The notes: generated from the sequence alone by a model not told the origin. DNA of 8,492 nt from Mogibacterium sp. (GCA_017434685.1 JAFREV010000179.1:1-8492); one strand, 5' to 3'. Shown: positions 1 through 7,140, counted from the stretch's first letter. A program made the numbers and translations.

Positions 1-241
1 GGATAAACGATGAATACCAGCGGCTTGCGATTCTCATTCCTCTGAGGTCGAGCGCTTTTTTGAGTTCCGCGGGATCTGTCGGATATTTCTTACCTATCTC
101 ACAGCCCGTAAAGCCTGCAAGTGCCATCTCGCTTACTATCTGCTGGAATGTGTTCTCTCCGCCGAGTTCCGGCATATCGTCGTTGCACCAACCGATAGGT
201 GCGATTCCGAGTTTTACTTCTTTTTCATTAAACATCGACAT
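1..241 (-). CDS. iolE: Inosose dehydratase IolE, N-terminal part (runs off the window)
   Basis: IolE removes water from 2-keto-myo-inositol (scyllo-inosose) to give a trihydroxycyclohexane-dione, the second step of inositol catabolism in the cytoplasm. Only the first 80 codons lie in the window. They carry the opening of the family's xylose-isomerase-like TIM barrel: [18 protein letters not shown], then [18 protein letters not shown], an EIGKKYP segment and [14 protein letters not shown] recognise these from Bacillus-type IolE; nothing in them looks broken. The ATG at 241 is chosen over an in-frame ATG at 235 because GGAGG (251-255) lies 9 bases before it. The gene starts 14 bases after the transketolase C-subunit stop, and its ribosome binding site directly follows that stop codon, so the two are co-transcribed and perhaps translationally coupled. 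Known: the family and reaction. Inferred: that the missing part is intact. Confidence 0.9.
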   Translation of the reverse strand, partial: MSMFNEKEVKLGIAPIGWCNDDMPELGGENTFQQIVSEMALAGFTGCEIGKKYPTDPAELKKALDLRGMRIASRWYSSFI

Positions 242-255
242 TTTGGTTTTCCTCC

Positions 256-1194
256 TTATTTAAGACCTTTTACAACTTTAACGATGTGGTCGTCTGTCAG
301 GTCATACTGCGTACGGAGGTAATCTACAGGGCCTACTTCTCCGAACTTATCTTCTACTGCAACATATCCGAATTTCAGTGCCATTCCGCATACTGCATCC
401 TGAACTGCGGATGTGAGTCCGCCGATGTAGTTGTGGTTTTCGGCTACTACTACGAGACCTGTTTTCTCTGCATATGCACGGATTGTCTCGGCATCGAGTG
501 GCTTGATTGTGATAGGGTCGATAACCGCCATCTCGATTCCGTCCTTGGCAAGCTTCTCTGCTGCCTGGAGCGCCTCGTGTACCATAATTCCGCTTGCTAC
601 GATAACGCCGTCTTTTCCTTCGCGGAGAACTACAGCCTTGCCCGATGTGAATTCTGCGCCGTCCTCATATACCTGATATGAGTCTTTTCTAGGTACGCGG
701 ATGTACTTAACGCCCGGCATGTCCTTGGCCATCTTGAGTGCAGCCTGGAGCATAGGAACGTCTGTGATATCGAAAATCGTAGCCTCAGGAAGTGCTCTGT
801 AGAGGGCAACGTCCTCGAATGGCATATGTGTTCCGCCGTTGAATGCGGCTGTGATGCCCGGGTCTGTTCCGATCATGGTGATAGGGTTCTTTGCATAGCC
901 TGCTGCCAGGAATACCTGGTCATAGCAACGACGTGATGCAAAAGGTCCGAATGTGTGAGCATATGGCTTCATGCCTGCTGCAGAGAGTCCTGCTGCGATG
1001 CCTGCCATATTAGCCTCTGCGATACCGCAGTTGATTACGCGCTCGTCTTTAATCTTGTTGGTTCCGCTGCATCCCATGAGGTCTGCATCGAGCCATACTA
1101 CTTTGTCGTCCGCCTTAAGGAGAGCTTCGACAGTCTCTCCGATTACATTTTTGAATTGACGGGAATCTTTTTCACCGTTATATACAATCTTCAT
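256..1194 (-). CDS. Transketolase, C-terminal subunit (split enzyme)
   Basis: This 312-residue protein is the Pyr-domain plus C-domain half of a two-subunit transketolase, which moves two-carbon ketol units between sugars using thiamine diphosphate. Visible features: the glutamate that activates thiamine in [10 protein letters not shown] (E60), the cofactor-ring pocket around [14 protein letters not shown] (81-94), a substrate-site histidine in GGTHMPFED (H123), YIRVPRK (R166), and a C-domain ending [16 protein letters not shown]. Length is normal for split transketolase C-subunits. It starts 15 bases after the N-subunit stop behind a GGAGGAGG tract, so the two halves should be made together. 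Split transketolases have been recruited to special sugar routes, for example AptA/AptB for apulose 4-phosphate and SqwGH for sulfofructose; lying between malic enzyme and iolE, this one may act on an inositol-derived ketose (inference). A general pentose-phosphate role remains possible. Confidence 0.9.
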   Translation of the reverse strand: MKIVYNGEKDSRQFKNVIGETVEALLKADDKVVWLDADLMGCSGTNKIKDERVINCGIAEANMAGIAAGLSAAGMKPYAHTFGPFASRRCYDQVFLAAGYAKNPITMIGTDPGITAAFNGGTHMPFEDVALYRALPEATIFDITDVPMLQAALKMAKDMPGVKYIRVPRKDSYQVYEDGAEFTSGKAVVLREGKDGVIVASGIMVHEALQAAEKLAKDGIEMAVIDPITIKPLDAETIRAYAEKTGLVVVAENHNYIGGLTSAVQDAVCGMALKFGYVAVEDKFGEVGPVDYLRTQYDLTDDHIVKVVKGLK

Positions 1195-1209
1195 CTGTCT
1201 CCTCCTCCT

Positions 1210-2037
1210 TTATGCTTCGAGGGCTGCAAGTTTGCCCTTGATTTCATCGATCCAGCCGTCGAATACTTCTGCGCCGACGTTCATCGAGTGGTTGCCTGCT
1301 GCTTCTTCGACTTCTGTTACGCCTTTACCCTTGACTGTGTCAAGAATGATGGCGATTGGCTTATCTGTTGCTTTCTTGGAAAGCGCTTCTTTGAGCTGGG
1401 CTACGTCATTGCCGTCGATTGTGCAAGCGTCAAATCCGAATGCTCTGAATTTCTCTTCGAAGTCAAACGGCTCGAGAATGTCGGATACGTATCCGTCGAG
1501 CTGTTTTTTGTTCCAGTCGATGAGCCATACGAGGTTTGTGAGTTTCTTGGCTGCTGTAAACATAGCGGCTTCCCATACCTGACCTTCGTTTGCTTCGCCG
1601 TCACCTACCATCAGGTAAGTCGTGCAGTTCCTGCCCTGAAGCTTGTCTCCGAGAGCGAGGCCTACAGCCTCTGAAGTACCCTGTCCGAGAGAGCCCGTAG
1701 TCATGTCGACTCCCGGCGTTTTGTTCATATCGCAGTGTGACGGGAAGTTTGTTCCCGGCTGGTTGAGTGTCAGGAGCTGCTCTTTAGGGAAATATCCCTT
1801 GAGTGCGAGTGTCGCATATACGGCAGGACCTGCGTGTCCTTTTGAGCTGACGAATTTATCTCGGTCAGGCTTTGCAGGATTCTTAGGATCCACGTTCATG
1901 ATGTCTCCGTAAAGCACTGCCAACGCATCGCATACCGAAAGGCTTCCTCCGATATGTCCGAATCCTCTGGACTTGATGCACTCGACTGTTGCGAGTCTGA
2001 TTTCCAGAGCGAATTTTTCAAGTTCTTTGGTTGTCAT
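1210..2037 (-). CDS. Transketolase, N-terminal subunit (split enzyme)
   Basis: This 275-residue protein is the thiamine-diphosphate-binding half of the split transketolase. The catalytic histidines common to transketolases are present in GFGHIGGSLS (H28) and SSKGHAGPA (H68), with FPSH (H101) and GNHSM (H250) as further substrate-site candidates. The GSLGQG loop is at 115-120. The diphosphate/metal motif runs from GDGEANEG (GDG at 145-147) to the asparagine of DWNKKQ (N176), the expected spacing. Conserved H68 and H101 are consistent with an ordinary ketose donor rather than a dehydrogenase E1 or DXP-synthase role. The ATG at 2037 follows a GGAGG site, 33 bases after the malic enzyme stop. The active site forms at the interface with the product of the next gene (1194-256). 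The specific substrate cannot be read from sequence; placement within an inositol cluster suggests an inositol-derived donor. Confidence 0.92.
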   Translation of the reverse strand: MTTKELEKFALEIRLATVECIKSRGFGHIGGSLSVCDALAVLYGDIMNVDPKNPAKPDRDKFVSSKGHAGPAVYATLALKGYFPKEQLLTLNQPGTNFPSHCDMNKTPGVDMTTGSLGQGTSEAVGLALGDKLQGRNCTTYLMVGDGEANEGQVWEAAMFTAAKKLTNLVWLIDWNKKQLDGYVSDILEPFDFEEKFRAFGFDACTIDGNDVAQLKEALSKKATDKPIAIILDTVKGKGVTEVEEAAGNHSMNVGAEVFDGWIDEIKGKLAALEA

Positions 2038-2070
2038 TATTCTCCTCCTTACAATCCGTATATCGGGTTT

Positions 2071-3243
2071 TTATATTCTGGCTACGCCGGTCTTCCTGGC
2101 TGCTTCGGCTACTGCCTTGGCAACTGCAGGTCCTACGGCAGGGTCAAATGCTTCCGGAATGATATAGTCTGCAGTGAGTTTGTCGTCAGGGATAAGCTCC
2201 GCCAGTGCGTGTGCAGCAGCGATCTTCATCTCTTCGTTGATCTCTTTGGCTCTGCAGTCAAATACTCCGCGGAAGATGCCCGGGAATGCCAGTACATTAT
2301 TGATCTGGTTAGGGAAGTCACTTCTTCCTGTTGCGATAACGGCTGCTCCGCCTGCTCTTGCCTCATCCGGGAAAATCTCCGGTGTAGGGTTTGCGCAAGC
2401 GAAAATGATGGCGTCTTTGTTCATGGTCTTAACCATCTCTGTTGTGACCTGTCCCGGTGCGGATACTCCGATAAATATATCTGCGCCTACGAGCATGTCT
2501 GCCAGGCTTCCCTGACGCTTCTCAAGATTGGTTTCCTTAGCCATCTCTTCTTTAATCCAGTTCAGGCCTTCTCTACCCTCGTAGATGGCTCCTTTTCTGT
2601 CGCACATTACGATGTTCTTATAGCCTGATGAAAGCAGGAGCTTTACGATTGCGATTGCAGCAGCACCTGCGCCGGATGTTACGATCTTTACTTCTTCTTT
2701 TTTCTTTCCGGTCAGTTTCATGGCGTTTGTCAGTCCGGCGAGTGTGATTACAGCCGTGCCGTGCTGGTCGTCATGGAAGATAGGAATGTCGCACTTCTCT
2801 TTAAGCTTTCTCTCGATTTCGAAGCAGCGAGGTGCCGAGATATCCTCGAGGTTGATTCCGCCGAATGAACCCGAGATGAGATAAACGGCGTTTACGAACT
2901 CATCTACGTCGTGTGTCTTAACGCAGAGTGGGAATGCATCTACGTCTCCGAATGATTTGAAGAGTACGCATTTGCCTTCCATTACAGGCATTCCGCCTTC
3001 AGGACCTACGTCTCCGAGGCCGAGTACGGCAGTACCGTCTGTGATTACTGCGCACATATTGTGGCGGCGTGTCAGATCGTATGATTTTTCAATATCTTTC
3101 TGAATCTCAAGGCAAGGCTGTGCAACGCCCGGCGTATATGCCAGGGACAGGTCTTCCTTGGATGCTACAGGTACTGTTGAGATTACCTCGATTTTACCTT
3201 TCCATTCCTCGTGAAGTCTCAATGACTCTTTTGCATAATCCAT
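2071..3243 (-). CDS. Malic enzyme (oxaloacetate-decarboxylating malate dehydrogenase), short bacterial form
   Basis: It oxidatively decarboxylates L-malate to pyruvate and CO2 while reducing NAD or NADP. The 390 residues match the short bacterial form without the phosphotransacetylase-like extension of MaeB. Visible: the catalytic tyrosine in LAYTPGVA (Y36), the catalytic lysine in EGKCVLFK (K91), metal ligands in NLEDI (E132, D133) and FHDDQHGTA (D158/D159), the Rossmann loop SGAGAAA near 190-196, ACANPTPEIFP (N285) and PNQINNVLAFPG (N315/N316). CDRKG after the second strand probably sets cofactor preference, which I cannot assign. The ATG at 3243 has GAAAGG (3253-3258) 9 bases upstream. A 106-base gap with a possible promoter separates it from the LarA-family gene. 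The LarA neighbour and the transketolase downstream suggest that its malate comes from inositol (inference). A general anaplerotic role is the alternative. Confidence 0.93.
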   Translation of the reverse strand: MDYAKESLRLHEEWKGKIEVISTVPVASKEDLSLAYTPGVAQPCLEIQKDIEKSYDLTRRHNMCAVITDGTAVLGLGDVGPEGGMPVMEGKCVLFKSFGDVDAFPLCVKTHDVDEFVNAVYLISGSFGGINLEDISAPRCFEIERKLKEKCDIPIFHDDQHGTAVITLAGLTNAMKLTGKKKEEVKIVTSGAGAAAIAIVKLLLSSGYKNIVMCDRKGAIYEGREGLNWIKEEMAKETNLEKRQGSLADMLVGADIFIGVSAPGQVTTEMVKTMNKDAIIFACANPTPEIFPDEARAGGAAVIATGRSDFPNQINNVLAFPGIFRGVFDCRAKEINEEMKIAAAHALAELIPDDKLTADYIIPEAFDPAVGPAVAKAVAEAARKTGVARI

Positions 3244-3285
3244 AGTGATAATCCTTTCTTGGTTAATTAATCCAACCGTTCTCTA

Positions 3286-3291
3286 ATTATA
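3286..3291 (-). promoter_or_regulatory. Possible internal promoter (-10 box) before malic enzyme
   Basis: On the minus strand this is a perfect TATAAT inside an AT-rich 106-base gap between the LarA-family gene and the malic enzyme, 42 bases before the ATG. No good -35 box lies 16-18 bases upstream; the nearest TTGACA-like hexamer (TCAACA) is 22 bases away. An AT-rich gap can yield this motif by chance, so the call is weak. If real, it would allow malic enzyme, transketolase and iolE to be expressed apart from the upstream genes. Confidence 0.35.
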
Positions 3292-3349
3292 TTCCTTTTA
3301 TAGTCCTAACTTATGTTGATAGTATGTGATTTCGTCCCATTTGCGCTTA

Positions 3350-4600
3350 TTATTCCGCGGCTATAGGGAGGGTTGCTCCGCCGAACGGCATCGCGATGAC
3401 TGTGGCGTCCGGTCCGTATTTGGCAAATGCCTCGTCGAAGGCTTTCTGAGCACTCGGCTGAGGGTTAAGGAAGATGCTCCTTACGAAGTCGTCATCCATG
3501 TCGGATACGAGATCGATTGATGCGTTTTCAAGCACCATGCCTATAGCTGCTGCTTTATGACCTCCGAGTTCGAAGTTCCTCTCTATCTCCTCGACCATCC
3601 AGTGTGCGGTAGGCGCTCCGACCAGCCACTTCTCAAATGTGGCAGAACCGAGGCCTTCCTTGCACGAGCCGATTACGATTATCGTTCCGCCTTTTTTAAC
3701 GGCGTGCTTCGCATTGTCCAGGGCCTTTTGTGTCTGGTAGAGATTGGCGTCTTTTGGCGCTCCACCCTGCGAGACGATTACGATGTCCGCTCTCTCAGGA
3801 ATCGCAACCCTGTACATTTTATCCAGGTATGCACATCCGACTCTGTGAGCTTCTACCACATCACCCGCTACTGCATAGACGATGTGTTTGTGTTCATCGA
3901 GCACGGCGTTGACTATGTAGTCTATGCCGACCTTGGCTCCCGCCTCCTCGAGGTCCGCTCTTACCGGGTTTCCTTCAAGTTTTCCAGCGCATGCGTCAGG
4001 CGACACCATCATGCTGTGGTTGGCCTGAATAGCAGCCGGGGTCGATACTCCCGGCATTATGGCCTTAACTCCGCCGGAGTAACCTGCGAAATAGTGGAAC
4101 TCTATGTTCGCAAGGCATATTCGTCTGTCTGCTTCTGCAACCACTCTTGTAATGTCGAGCGGAGTACCGTTCTTGGTCTCTCCGAGGTGGATGCAATCGT
4201 CGGGATCTGAGTCGACGCACTTAACACGATCGTATACCGCGTCGCCCACGAGATGCCTCATCTCTTCCTCTGTCTGTTTGCGGTGGGAGCCCAGCGCAAA
4301 GACCACGACGATGTCCTCATCGGGGATTCCCGCTGCCGCAAGTTCATCGAGGACCGCAGGCACCACTTCGCAGCTCGGAAGAGGTCTTGAGATATCGCTT
4401 GTGATAATCGCGATTTTCTCTCCCGGATGAACCTCGTCTCTCAGAAGTCCTTTACCAATCGGATGAGCTAGGGCATATCTGACTGCGTCCTCTCCTCTTC
4501 TCTCGTGCTCCATGGAGTTTGCCGTGAGCACGGCCATAAGGTTTTTATCCGGCACTTCGACTTCCTGTATTCCGTTTCCGAATCCAAATGATAATTTCAT
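3350..4600 (-). CDS. larA: LarA-family nickel-pincer 2-hydroxyacid racemase/epimerase
   Basis: LarA enzymes invert the hydroxyl carbon of 2-hydroxyacids by hydride transfer to a nickel-pincer nucleotide; known substrates include lactate, malate and gluconate. Residues matching the Lactiplantibacillus plantarum catalytic set are visible: D69 and R72 in SDISRP (D72/R75), H106 in GSHRKQT (H108), H169 in EFHYFAGYSGG (H174), cofactor-linked lysine K179 in SGGVKAIMPG (K184), H195 in QANHSM (H200), and Q289/K292 (Q295/K298 by spacing). The position around LpLarA W358 appears different, near GGHKA (346-350). ATG 4600 gives 416 residues starting MKLSFGFG, as usual; an in-frame start at 4654 would overlap pgk by 35 bases and adds an unlike tail. 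The site upstream is GGGGG (4611-4615), not GGAGG. No larB/larC/larE cofactor genes are in the window. Next to malic enzyme, malate is the likeliest substrate (inference). Confidence 0.9.
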   Translation of the reverse strand: MKLSFGFGNGIQEVEVPDKNLMAVLTANSMEHERRGEDAVRYALAHPIGKGLLRDEVHPGEKIAIITSDISRPLPSCEVVPAVLDELAAAGIPDEDIVVVFALGSHRKQTEEEMRHLVGDAVYDRVKCVDSDPDDCIHLGETKNGTPLDITRVVAEADRRICLANIEFHYFAGYSGGVKAIMPGVSTPAAIQANHSMMVSPDACAGKLEGNPVRADLEEAGAKVGIDYIVNAVLDEHKHIVYAVAGDVVEAHRVGCAYLDKMYRVAIPERADIVIVSQGGAPKDANLYQTQKALDNAKHAVKKGGTIIVIGSCKEGLGSATFEKWLVGAPTAHWMVEEIERNFELGGHKAAAIGMVLENASIDLVSDMDDDFVRSIFLNPQPSAQKAFDEAFAKYGPDATVIAMPFGGATLPIAAE

Positions 4601-4619
4601 TCTTTGAATTCCCCCGTTT

Positions 4620-5882
4620 CTATTTCTTCTCAGGTCCGAAGACTTTTCCGGCATGTCTGAGGGCCTTCACTACAGGAAGCTCTTCTCCTGTCAGGAATCT
4701 GATAAGTGCTCCTCCTCCCGTGCAGACATATCCGAGTTTGTCCGTGACCTTGTATTTCTTGGCTGCGGTTACGCTGTCTCCGCCTCCGACTACAGTATAG
4801 GCGTCTGTGTCAGCGAGTGCCTCGAATACGGCTTTTGTGCCGGCTTCGCTCGGAGCTTCTTCGAATACGCCCATAGGTCCGTTTACGAATACGGTCTTGG
4901 CGTCTTTGATGAGCTGCTGATAGAGTTTGATGGTCTCAGAGCCTACATCTATCGCACCGATCTCAGCAGGTACGCTGTCAAGTGTGCATTCTTTTCTCTC
5001 TCCGCCTTCTACATAGCCGAGGTCGAGCGGAAGCACGATCTTGTCGCTGTATTTCTCATAAAGCTCTTTGGCTTTTGGGATGTAGTCTTCGTAGTTCTTG
5101 GCATAGATAAAGTCAACGCTGCCTTTACCGATGTCCTTACTCATGGCGTGAAGCAGGATGTTTCCTACAAGTCCGCCGGTCAGGACCTTATCCGCTACTC
5201 CTTTACCGAGCACTGTCTCCATCATTATGAATGCGTCGGAGATTTTGGATCCGCCGAGCACGAATACGCAAGGCTGTGCCGGTGACTCCATGAGTTCAGA
5301 AATTACTACATACTCTTTCTCGAATAGACGTCCCATTGCTGACGGCAGCAACTGTTCAAATCCGCAGAGCGTCGGCTGGTCTCTGTGTGATGCGGCAAAC
5401 GCATCGCATACGTAGAGATCTCCGAGCGGTGCGAGTTTCTGAACCACCTGTGTTTTAGCCTGCTGCTCGTGAGTGAGGTTGAGTTTCATCTCGAAGAGCG
5501 TCTGTTCCTCTGAGCAATAACGGACGTTGTCCAGCAGAAGGATTTCTCCGTCCTTGAGTTCTTTTATGGCCTCTCTTGCAGTAGGTCCACATACATCTTC
5601 GACCCACTTTACTTCTTTGCCGATGAGTTCGCTCAGAACTTTGGCATGAGGCCTCGTGCAGTAGAAATTCTCATATTCTATGTCGCTGCCCTGATGAGCC
5701 ATGAGCACAAGGCGGGCACCGGCGTCCGAGATTTCTTTAACCGTAGGAACTGCAGCTTCTATTCTTGCTGTGCTCTTAAGTGCGTCATTTTCCCAGTCTA
5801 TCGGCTGGTTGAAGTCAACACGGCAGAGCACGGTTTTACCTTTAAGATTAAATTCGTCTAATGTACAAATACCGAAACGCAA
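4620..5882 (-). CDS. pgk: Archaeal-type phosphoglycerate kinase homologue; possible acyl-phosphate kinase of changed substrate
   Basis: PGK moves the acyl phosphate of 1,3-bisphosphoglycerate to ADP. From the TTG at 5882 the protein has 420 residues with family motifs RVDFNQP (R21), AHQG (H63), DNVR (R121), DAFAASHRDQP (H166, R167), GGSKISDA, NGPMGVFEE, GGGDSVTA and TGGGA. HQG and SHRxQPTLxGF resemble archaeal PGKs more than the bacterial HLGRP form. The arginine that normally follows HQG/HLG and contacts the substrate 3-phosphate is Ser66, and the next stretch (to about 77) is unlike the family. The TTG is preferred because GGAGG (5891-5895) sits exactly 8 bases upstream and the protein then begins RFGICTLDEF, as archaeal homologues do. 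ATGs at 5933/5930 would add about 17 charged residues and lack a ribosome site. It follows the GAPDH gene and precedes larA by 19 bases. Plain glycolytic PGK remains possible. Confidence 0.88.
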   Translation of the reverse strand: MRFGICTLDEFNLKGKTVLCRVDFNQPIDWENDALKSTARIEAAVPTVKEISDAGARLVLMAHQGSDIEYENFYCTRPHAKVLSELIGKEVKWVEDVCGPTAREAIKELKDGEILLLDNVRYCSEEQTLFEMKLNLTHEQQAKTQVVQKLAPLGDLYVCDAFAASHRDQPTLCGFEQLLPSAMGRLFEKEYVVISELMESPAQPCVFVLGGSKISDAFIMMETVLGKGVADKVLTGGLVGNILLHAMSKDIGKGSVDFIYAKNYEDYIPKAKELYEKYSDKIVLPLDLGYVEGGERKECTLDSVPAEIGAIDVGSETIKLYQQLIKDAKTVFVNGPMGVFEEAPSEAGTKAVFEALADTDAYTVVGGGDSVTAAKKYKVTDKLGYVCTGGGALIRFLTGEELPVVKALRHAGKVFGPEKK

Positions 5883-5940
5883 GTCTGTTTCCTCCACTTC
5901 TTTTAATTCAGCTTTTGTATTATCTTTCATCATCAAAACA

Positions 5941-5973
5941 CAAGGGAGACGGGGCTTATACCCATCTCCCTTG
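5941..5973 (-). terminator. Strong intergenic hairpin between gap and pgk (attenuator or mRNA-processing element)
   Basis: The minus-strand RNA can fold a 13-bp stem (12 Watson-Crick pairs and one G-U) with a 7-base loop. The left arm starts CAAGGGAGA and the right arm ends TCTCCCTTG. It is followed by TGTTTTG, a short imperfect T tract, so it may end some transcripts and lower pgk and later genes relative to gap, or protect the upstream 3' end after cleavage. The left arm contains AAGGGAG, a ribosome-site-like sequence that is buried in the stem. Since the next gene is plainly part of the operon, full termination is unlikely. Confidence 0.6.
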
Positions 5974-5988
5974 AGTCATTCAAGTCAA

Positions 5989-7047
5989 TTATTTCTTAAA
6001 TTTACCGATTCCAAGGTACTCGTTGGTTGCAGCTGTACCATCTTCTCTGGTTGTCTGCACTCCCATGAGAGCCCTTACGCCATCGATTGTTTCAGGAATA
6101 GTAACCGACTCCTGTGGAATGTTGATTGCATACATGATGTCATTGCCGGACTCAACGATTGAGTCTTCCCAAATAGCAATCTCATACATATCTCCACGAC
6201 GGTTGCCGAGATCACGTGCATACTTGAAGAGCGAAGCGTTGCCTCTGAATCCTTCGTCGATTGATACCATACGAATACGAGGATGCTTGTTGAATACTTC
6301 AAGTGCTTCTTCCTTAGTGATCTTCTTGCCATCCTTAGCTGTGGCAAGAACAGTGATGATGTGACCGTGCGTAACAGGTGTGTGTACGAGGATACCTGTA
6401 GCGTCAACGTGCGGCATGATTGTCATCAGGTCAACTGCCTGGTGTGTAGGTGCCTTATCCATCTGAAGTGCATTTGTGAGACCTCTGTGATAGTCACCAG
6501 GGTCAGCTACACGACGAATGATTGTAATAGCAACCTTCTCTATGCCAAATGCTCTGTCGAGTGCATCAACAGTACGGATAAGTCCTGTTGTATTGCAGCT
6601 TGTCAGTTTGAGGTAGTTCTGTCCTACGCCTTTTTCGAAATTGGCATATCCGTGGAAGAATACATCAGCAACTGAGTTCTTTTCTCCACCCTGGAAAATA
6701 GCCTTAACTCCGAGTTTTTCATAGTACTTTTCCTTGTTGGAAGCACCAACTCCGCCCGGTGAAGAATCGAGCATTACATCAACCTGTTTGCAAAGATCTT
6801 CGAATGTTCCGGCAACCGGAATATCCTTGGCATCAAATGCTGATTTGTCTGCGCCGTCTACCAGGAACAGTTTGTACTCCACGCCGTTGGCACCAATCAT
6901 GTCTCTTTCTCTGAGTGCCTGAAGCGATAATGTCGGAGCAAGATCAGCGATACCTACAAGTTCCATATCTCCCTGCATCGCTACTCCGTCTGCCAGTCTC
7001 TGTCCAATCGTGCCGTATCCGGCTACACCCACTTTAATTTTGCCCAT
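5989..7047 (-). CDS. gap: Type II (archaeal-type) glyceraldehyde-3-phosphate dehydrogenase homologue; possible malate-semialdehyde dehydrogenase
   Basis: Type II GAPDH oxidises glyceraldehyde 3-phosphate with phosphate to 1,3-bisphosphoglycerate. Of its 352 residues (archaeal forms about 335-340), VGVAGYGTIGQRLADGV (6-22) is the nucleotide-binding start, DSSPGGVG is at 94-101, FQGGEKNS near 118-125, and SCNTTGL holds the catalytic cysteine C151. IRRVADP (177-183) keeps the family's RR.ADP. The segment that follows, usually KGPINAI and later PSHHGPDV in archaeal proteins as I recall them, reads RGLTNAL and PTHQAVDL here, a departure near the substrate-phosphate pocket. The ATG at 7047 follows a perfect AGGAGGT (7056-7062) with 8-base spacing. 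It is first after a promoter and leader and is paired with an archaeal-type PGK. In an inositol operon its substrate may be D-malate semialdehyde rather than triose phosphate (inference). Confidence 0.9.
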   Translation of the reverse strand: MGKIKVGVAGYGTIGQRLADGVAMQGDMELVGIADLAPTLSLQALRERDMIGANGVEYKLFLVDGADKSAFDAKDIPVAGTFEDLCKQVDVMLDSSPGGVGASNKEKYYEKLGVKAIFQGGEKNSVADVFFHGYANFEKGVGQNYLKLTSCNTTGLIRTVDALDRAFGIEKVAITIIRRVADPGDYHRGLTNALQMDKAPTHQAVDLMTIMPHVDATGILVHTPVTHGHIITVLATAKDGKKITKEEALEVFNKHPRIRMVSIDEGFRGNASLFKYARDLGNRRGDMYEIAIWEDSIVESGNDIMYAINIPQESVTIPETIDGVRALMGVQTTREDGTAATNEYLGIGKFKK

Positions 7048-7140
7048 AACAATTTACCTCCTATTATGTGCTTTGGTGATTTGTTTTTCAGAATCCGACG
7101 GCAGCCCCCCGCTATCCGCAAGAACTTCGTTAAAACAAGA

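Noticed and set aside
233..235. Second ATG as the iolE start
   Set aside because: GGAGG would be 15 bases away; the ATG at 241 has the normal 9-base spacing.
955..1674. Plus-strand open frame of 239 codons antisense to the transketolase genes
   Set aside because: It lies opposite two genes with clear catalytic motifs; its translation is rich in Cys and Phe with no recognisable domain, as expected of a shadow frame.
1954..2628. Plus-strand open frame of 224 codons antisense to malic enzyme and the transketolase start
   Set aside because: It crosses a gene boundary on the other strand, has a Cys/Ser-rich composition and no family motif; the malic enzyme frame explains the sequence.
3557..4210. 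Plus-strand open frame of 217 codons antisense to the LarA-family gene
   Set aside because: Shadow of a gene whose full catalytic set is visible on the minus strand.
4601..4654. In-frame 18-residue N-terminal extension of the LarA-family protein
   Set aside because: It would overlap the end of pgk, is not like LarA N-termini, and the ATG at 4600 begins the normal MKLSFGFG start.
7093..7118. Two ATCCG copies 21 bases apart (CGGAT on the minus strand) as paired operator half-sites
   Set aside because: Five-base direct repeats are expected by chance at this scale and no regulator is known; mentioned only as part of the leader.
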